A stretch of DNA of 64,000 nt from Lucinisca nassula (lineage: Eukaryota; Mollusca; Bivalvia; Lucinida; Lucinidae), in contig OY757010.1 of the NCBI GenBank assembly GCA_963580285.1, positions 153,036,714-153,100,713 of the forward strand, given 5' to 3'. Both the position numbers and the translations under genes were made by a program. This document shows, one piece after another, positions 60,171 through 64,000 of the stretch. Within the stretch, counting starts at the first letter, position 1. Every line of letters begins with the position of its first letter. A model generated the notes under the pieces. It was not told the origin of the DNA, did not search any database, and was given only the letters and a program-made list of their open reading frames with translations.

Positions 60171-60580
60171 TGTCACAAATTACTTATGCATCAATTTATA
60201 TCCAACTGTATCCAACAAGTAAGCTTTCTGTTAACACACAATATGACAGTTGTTCAATTTTGGAATATTGTCTAGGAATATTGTCTTGCACTCTGAAGGG
60301 ATGGTGAAGACCAGCTACGGCAGATTTGAATGTTGTTATTTTTAGCTTGGCTGTTTTCGAAGAAAACGAAGGGGTATTGTCACAGCTCTGGCAACGTCGT
60401 TGTGCAAAAACTTGGACATTTTCGCCTGCGTTGTTGTCGTGCAAAAACTTGGACATTTTGTAATATCTCTGTCATTACTGAACATATTTACTTGAAACTT
60501 GTACTAGTTATTCATTATGAAAAGGGGCTGCAGCCAAGCGTTGGCACCTGCATGCTGTGCTCTTGTTTTACATTTACATG
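60171..60580. other. Unassigned; short direct repeat
   Basis: GTGCAAAAACTTGGACATTTT occurs at about 60400 and 60439. Nothing else recognised. Confidence 0.45.
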
Positions 60581-60581
60581 T

Positions 60582-61877
60582 ATACCGTATTCGGGTGTGT
60601 ATTACCCGCATTTACGTACTACCCGCACCCCCTTTTTTTGCCAAAATCAGGGGGAAAACTGTTATACTGTTGTATTACCCGCATGGAACATTTGCTGAAA
60701 TTTTGGTGGATGCGTTAGTGAGAAAAAGTAAGAATTTGGCCAGTTTTTGTAGCACACAACGGAACGCGCGATCGTCTTCAAAAGGCGGGAAAATGCACGT
60801 GCGTGCGAGTATCACCAGAAAGCATGTATTTTGCATTAAAATGTTGAAAAAACATTACCTGTTCACCATTGTTATTTATTTATTAACCCACATATACCCA
60901 CGGCCCTTTTTTTGGGACATCGGCAAACAGTGCAGTACCAGATCAGACGCCTCAGAAAGACGCCGCAGACGTTTCTTTTTTGGGACATCGGCAAACAGTG
61001 CAGTCCCAGATCAGACACCTCAGAAAGACGCCGCAGATGTCTGATTTGGATTTACACTGTTTATTGATTTATAGCGGTTCAATTATGACACTATTGTTAA
61101 TCCCTGTCATATAATTGCCACCCTGCGGTGCGTGTCGATAAGGTGTGAAAATATGGTCAAGTTATGTCTCTAATTTGCGTTTATTCCCCAATCATAAAAT
61201 TTAATCCGCAATCAGTGTGAAAATTATTTAATTGCTCCTAAGACGAGTTGCTACAACTATTCTGCTATCTCGTGAATGGTTATGTTTTGGCGCCAAATAG
61301 CAGACGCTTGGCGAGAAAAGTTGAACTCTTTGTGTTAACACATCTGTATTCTGTTGTTGGGTATTGACACGGAGCTTACGGAAAGCGCTGTTTTGCTACT
61401 TTTACCGTTTCCAAACATTTTTTATGAGACAGATACGCCCCATTAAGATAAAACAATAGACACGTGTGGGGTTGCTGGGGTACGATGACGTCATTTACCG
61501 ATCGCGTGCAGAAAAAAAACTAGCGGTGATTTGTGGGCGGCAGTTTGGATGCCGGAAAACTTAGATGTTCGCATTGAACTTGCTTGTTTATTTTGTTTAA
61601 AATCAGAGTTTTAGGAATAATACTCACGAAATCGGGCTTGCTTGTAATAGAGATTGTTATATTACTCATGTGTAAGTAAAATTGAGGGGCCAATTAAACG
61701 TTATTTATGTCGGGAATCGTAAAAGGATAGAGCATAACATGAGATGCATCGTATTTTCAGCTGACAAAAGTAAAAATAAAATGGTCCAAAAATAATTCGG
61801 GCGGATTACCCGCACCCAGAACTTGGGCCTGTAATTTGAGGGAAAAAAACTGCGGGTAATACACGCCCGAATACGGT
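60582..61877. mobile_element. CCGTA element 5, ~1.3 kb
   Basis: TACCGTATTCGGGTGTGTATT and AATACACGCCCGAATACGGTA are inverted; ATTACCCGCA and TACTACCCGCACCC repeat just inside. Interior 61065-61400 matches CCGTA element 2 (GACACTATTGTTAATCCCTG, GGTGTCGATAAGGTGTGAA-like, TTTTGGCGCCAAATAGCAGA). A hairpin-core block is inserted and duplicated at 60895-61065. The 175-residue ORF at 60517-61044 crosses the TIR and the duplicated block, so it is not a gene. Confidence 0.8.
60895..61065 (+). mobile_element. Hairpin-core block, tandemly duplicated
   Basis: TTTTTTTGGGACATCGGCAAAC then AGATCAGACGCCTCAGAAAGACGCCGCAGA, present twice about 68 bp apart; ends TGGATTTACACTGTTTA. Confidence 0.7.
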
Positions 61878-62370
61878 ATGTGGCTTTTAGGATAACACTA
61901 TTGGTAGGATTGGCCAACTTAATCACAAGAAAACCTGTCTAAAAAGGGAAAAATACAGTGAAATTAAGACCACCTAAGCTTTACTCTAATTCTGCTTTAA
62001 AGAGCTTATTGTAAGCTACATGCAGTTATTCTTTATTTGTGTTTTCTGCTTACAGTGTCTTCTGGTCAGAGACCACCAGGGACATATTTTAATGCTAAAG
62101 AATAATCAGAAATCACAAAGAGCATTCCAACTTCCAAGTTTAAAAATGATACAAGCTGTTTGACAGAGTCAAACAACTAGTTCCTAACAGAAACTAGAGA
62201 AGATAAAATCCCTCATGCCTACTATGACCTAGCCCCAGGTGGGGCCCCAGGTTGTGTGAACTCTTCTTAGATTAGGTACATTTTCACCGAAAGCAACAGT
62301 GTCAAAAAATATTTCTCTGTCCCTAGTCAACAGGACTCAACTCTTGAAAGAATTTGGTTCTGTGAAGCAA
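61878..62370. other. Unassigned, unique-looking
   Basis: No repeat family or ORF with a motif. Could be UTR or intron of a neighbouring gene. Confidence 0.35.
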
Positions 62371-62373
62371 ATT

Positions 62374-62632
62374 CTTCCCTTTAAGGGGAATGGAAATACC
62401 TGGCAGATTTTTCCGCCATTTTTCAAAGGGAGACAACTTTCAGAACTATCTGTTCGCTTTTCTATAAGCCCTGTCCCACTGAAAAGGGGTCTACTCTTAA
62501 AGGAAAGAAAGCTCCTCAGGAGCAAATTCTTTCCTTTAAGAGTTGACCCCTATTGACACGGTAGACAAAAATATTTTTGCAAGAGTTGCCTCCCCTGAAA
62601 GTGTTCCCCATTCCCCTTAAGTGTAGACCCCC
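62374..62632 (+). mobile_element. MITE-D, complete copy
   Basis: TTAAGGGGAATGGAAATACC to GTGTTCCCCATTCCCCTTAA. Palindrome CTTAAAGGAAAGAAAGCTCC / GGAGCAAATTCTTTCCTTTAAG has lost a few bases on the left arm. Confidence 0.9.
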
Positions 62633-63054
62633 TTTTAGAGAGACTTTCACAGGAAAACAGTCACAGGAATTGTCTCCCTTGTAAAGAGGAATAAAATATT
62701 CTGAAGCAGAAGAATAGGACCAGAAAATGAAAGACAGGTTTTCTTATGACAAATCATCTTCAGCACAGCTTAAAATGGTGTATATAAGTTAAATACAGTG
62801 TAATACTAAGTTTCAACAAATAACAAGTAAAATGATGCACAAAATATAGCAGCAGATAAAATATTTCAAAAAGCAGTTTGATTGTGCCTCTAATGCATTT
62901 TCAAATACATATGAGCCATTTTATTAGCCTAAAGAAGCCTTTAGGCTGTGATCAGGTTTTGAAGGGAGTCTTCACTGGGCACTTATGGTGTAGCATACCT
63001 TTTCTCATTACACTGCTAAGATATATATATATTGTTCAGCATGAAATGAGCTTT
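62633..63054. other. Unassigned
   Basis: 62877-62960 has CTAATGCATTTTCAAATACAT; nothing recognised. Confidence 0.35.
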
Positions 63055-63252
63055 TATTTAACAGGCTAATTTAGCATCCATAAATTGTTGATATCTTATT
63101 TTCCGCTGAAACAGGACTTGACATCTCGTGAAAATTGTCACCATAGGAGATAATGTGCATGAAATGTCTAATCCTGTTTTCTGAGGAAAATAAGAAAAAT
63201 ATTTCAAAATGTCATCTGCTGAAAAATACCCAGCATGCAGAGTGTTAAAATA
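63055..63252. mobile_element. MITE-G, near-complete copy
   Basis: GGCTAATTTAGCATCCATAAAT to CCAGCATGCAGAGTGTTAAAAT; centre AATTGTCACCATAGGAGATAAT is imperfect compared with 38858-39085. Confidence 0.8.
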
Positions 63253-63732
63253 TAGACTGGAAGGTCTCCTGAGAATCCTAGCAAATCTTGAGATTTTAGA
63301 GATCATTAGATACAGGGAAGCAACTGAGTATAGCTGAAGATCCCTAGAGCTGTGAAGCACTCTGGGAGAGCAATTGAGTGTAGCTGAATTGTCATAGCAT
63401 TTAACATCATTACAAATCATCAGGCAACAAGATGAATATGGTAGTATCCAAATATTTATGTTAATTAGCAAAGTTTAAAATTCTGATTCAACAGTTAGAC
63501 TCAAATTCTGATTCACTGGCAACTTCCAGCTCAATAATCACTATTTAAACATAAATGTCTGATATTGCATTGTAGACCTAGATCAGATTGCTCCTAAGAA
63601 GCAGTTTGAGCTGGGTCAGCACTTTGTGATTCTTCCACAAATTAATCAGTTTAGAGAAATGGACCACTCTTTCAAACCTATGACCAAGGAATTTGTTTCT
63701 GAGGTACAAAGTCTTTCAACAGTAAGCCTCTC
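63253..63732. other. Unassigned; MITE-C core scrap
   Basis: 63565-63628 (GTAGACCTAGATCAGATTGC ... GCAGTTTGAGCTGGGTCAGCAC) is a decayed hairpin core. Otherwise nothing. Confidence 0.4.
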
Positions 63733-63945
63733 TTAACGCTTATCCTGCTGTTCACAACAACCCCTACCTTTGCAAACAGTGTAGATCAAGATCAGATGGC
63801 TTCAGAAGAAGCCATCTGATCAGGATCTACACTGCTTGTCAATCAGTTTGTGAATTTGAACATAAACATTATATCATGTAATCTGATTGGCTGATAATCC
63901 AAAATGGATGTAGGTAATAAAATTATTCAGCAGAATAAGGGTTAA
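63733..63945 (+). mobile_element. MITE-B, complete copy
   Basis: TTAACGCTTATCCTGCTGTT to TTCAGCAGAATAAGGGTTAA; core AGATGGCTTCAGAAGAAGCC. Confidence 0.88.
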
Positions 63946-64000
63946 GCAGGTAACAGGAAAGCAAACAGGAAGTCCCAAAAGTTGTCTCCCTTGTAACAAC
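63946..64000 (-). mobile_element. MITE-D arm, cut by the window edge
   Basis: AAGCAAACAGGAAGTCCCAA and AGTTGTCTCCCTTG are the complement of the MITE-D left arm. Confidence 0.65.

Noticed and set aside
60517..61044. 175-residue ORF
   Set aside because: It crosses the TIR of CCGTA element 5 and a duplicated hairpin-core block; no domain.

Overview
The window reads as nuclear DNA of an animal, most likely a bivalve mollusc. It holds one clear protein-coding gene in small exons with GT-AG introns, set in a dense, nested field of short non-autonomous transposons. The repeats point to a marine bivalve: tRNA-headed SINEs ending in a GACGTAAAAC/GACGTTAAAC-like tail, and Helitron-like elements carrying a CTGTCTGTC tract near one end and arrays of AGGTCA-type tandem units inside. 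The species cannot be fixed from the window.

The gene is RAB14, a small GTPase of the endosome/trans-Golgi recycling route, on the + strand. Eight coding exons (9556-9661, 14896-14941, 18119-18250, 20749-20815, 27843-27930, 33482-33512, 36718-36786, 38440-38545) join to 645 nt, which is 214 codons plus a stop. All five G-boxes, switch I and II and a C-terminal CAC prenylation motif are present. A splice acceptor 28 bp before the ATG suggests a non-coding first exon further upstream; I could not find it or a promoter. The 3' end is uncertain: candidate poly(A) signals lie at 38846, 50093 and 56116.

Layout: 1-9528 is upstream repeat-rich DNA, including a broken non-LTR reverse transcriptase on the - strand at 3890-5620 split by a Helitron-like element. 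9529-38545 is RAB14, its seven introns (1.7-7.0 kb) largely filled with repeats. 38546-64000 is downstream DNA with no second gene that I can support, a 1-kb minisatellite at 42.9-43.9 kb, and a possible minus-strand poly(A) site near 59.76 kb that could belong to a convergent gene beyond the right edge.

Repeat names used below, all defined by eye. MITE-A: TTAA-flanked, ends TTAACCCATTTAGTACC. MITE-B: TTAA-flanked, ends TTAACCCTTATCYTGCTG. MITE-C: TA-flanked, ends TACCGTAATGATCCTAA. MITE-D: TTAA-flanked, ends TTAAGGGGAATGGGAACACC, with a strong central palindrome. MITE-E: ends in GTTGTTCAAA(G/A)C. MITE-F: 'GTTATAAAGAGGTT' family. MITE-G: palindromic 'GCATGCAGAGTGTTAAAAT' family. MITE-H: 'AGTTTTATAACCTTGG' family. 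FB: fold-back with GTTGTGGGTA...TACCCACAAC arms. CCGTA elements: TA-flanked, TIRs starting TACCGTA. SINE-T: tRNA-Thr-like head. SINE-M: about 305 bp, tail GTTGACGGGGATGTTAAACC. SINE-L: tRNA head with a long body. HEL: Helitron/Helentron-like.

The most interesting signals are: (1) transposon-borne arrays of perfect AGGTCAAAGGTCA (nuclear-receptor DR1) sites at about 146-bp and exactly 162-bp spacing; (2) one hairpin core shared by at least three MITE families with unrelated ends; (3) a four-deep nested insertion with readable empty sites; (4) two cases of 190-250 bp direct duplications flanking a small transposon; (5) two TIR transposons with different ends but a common interior.
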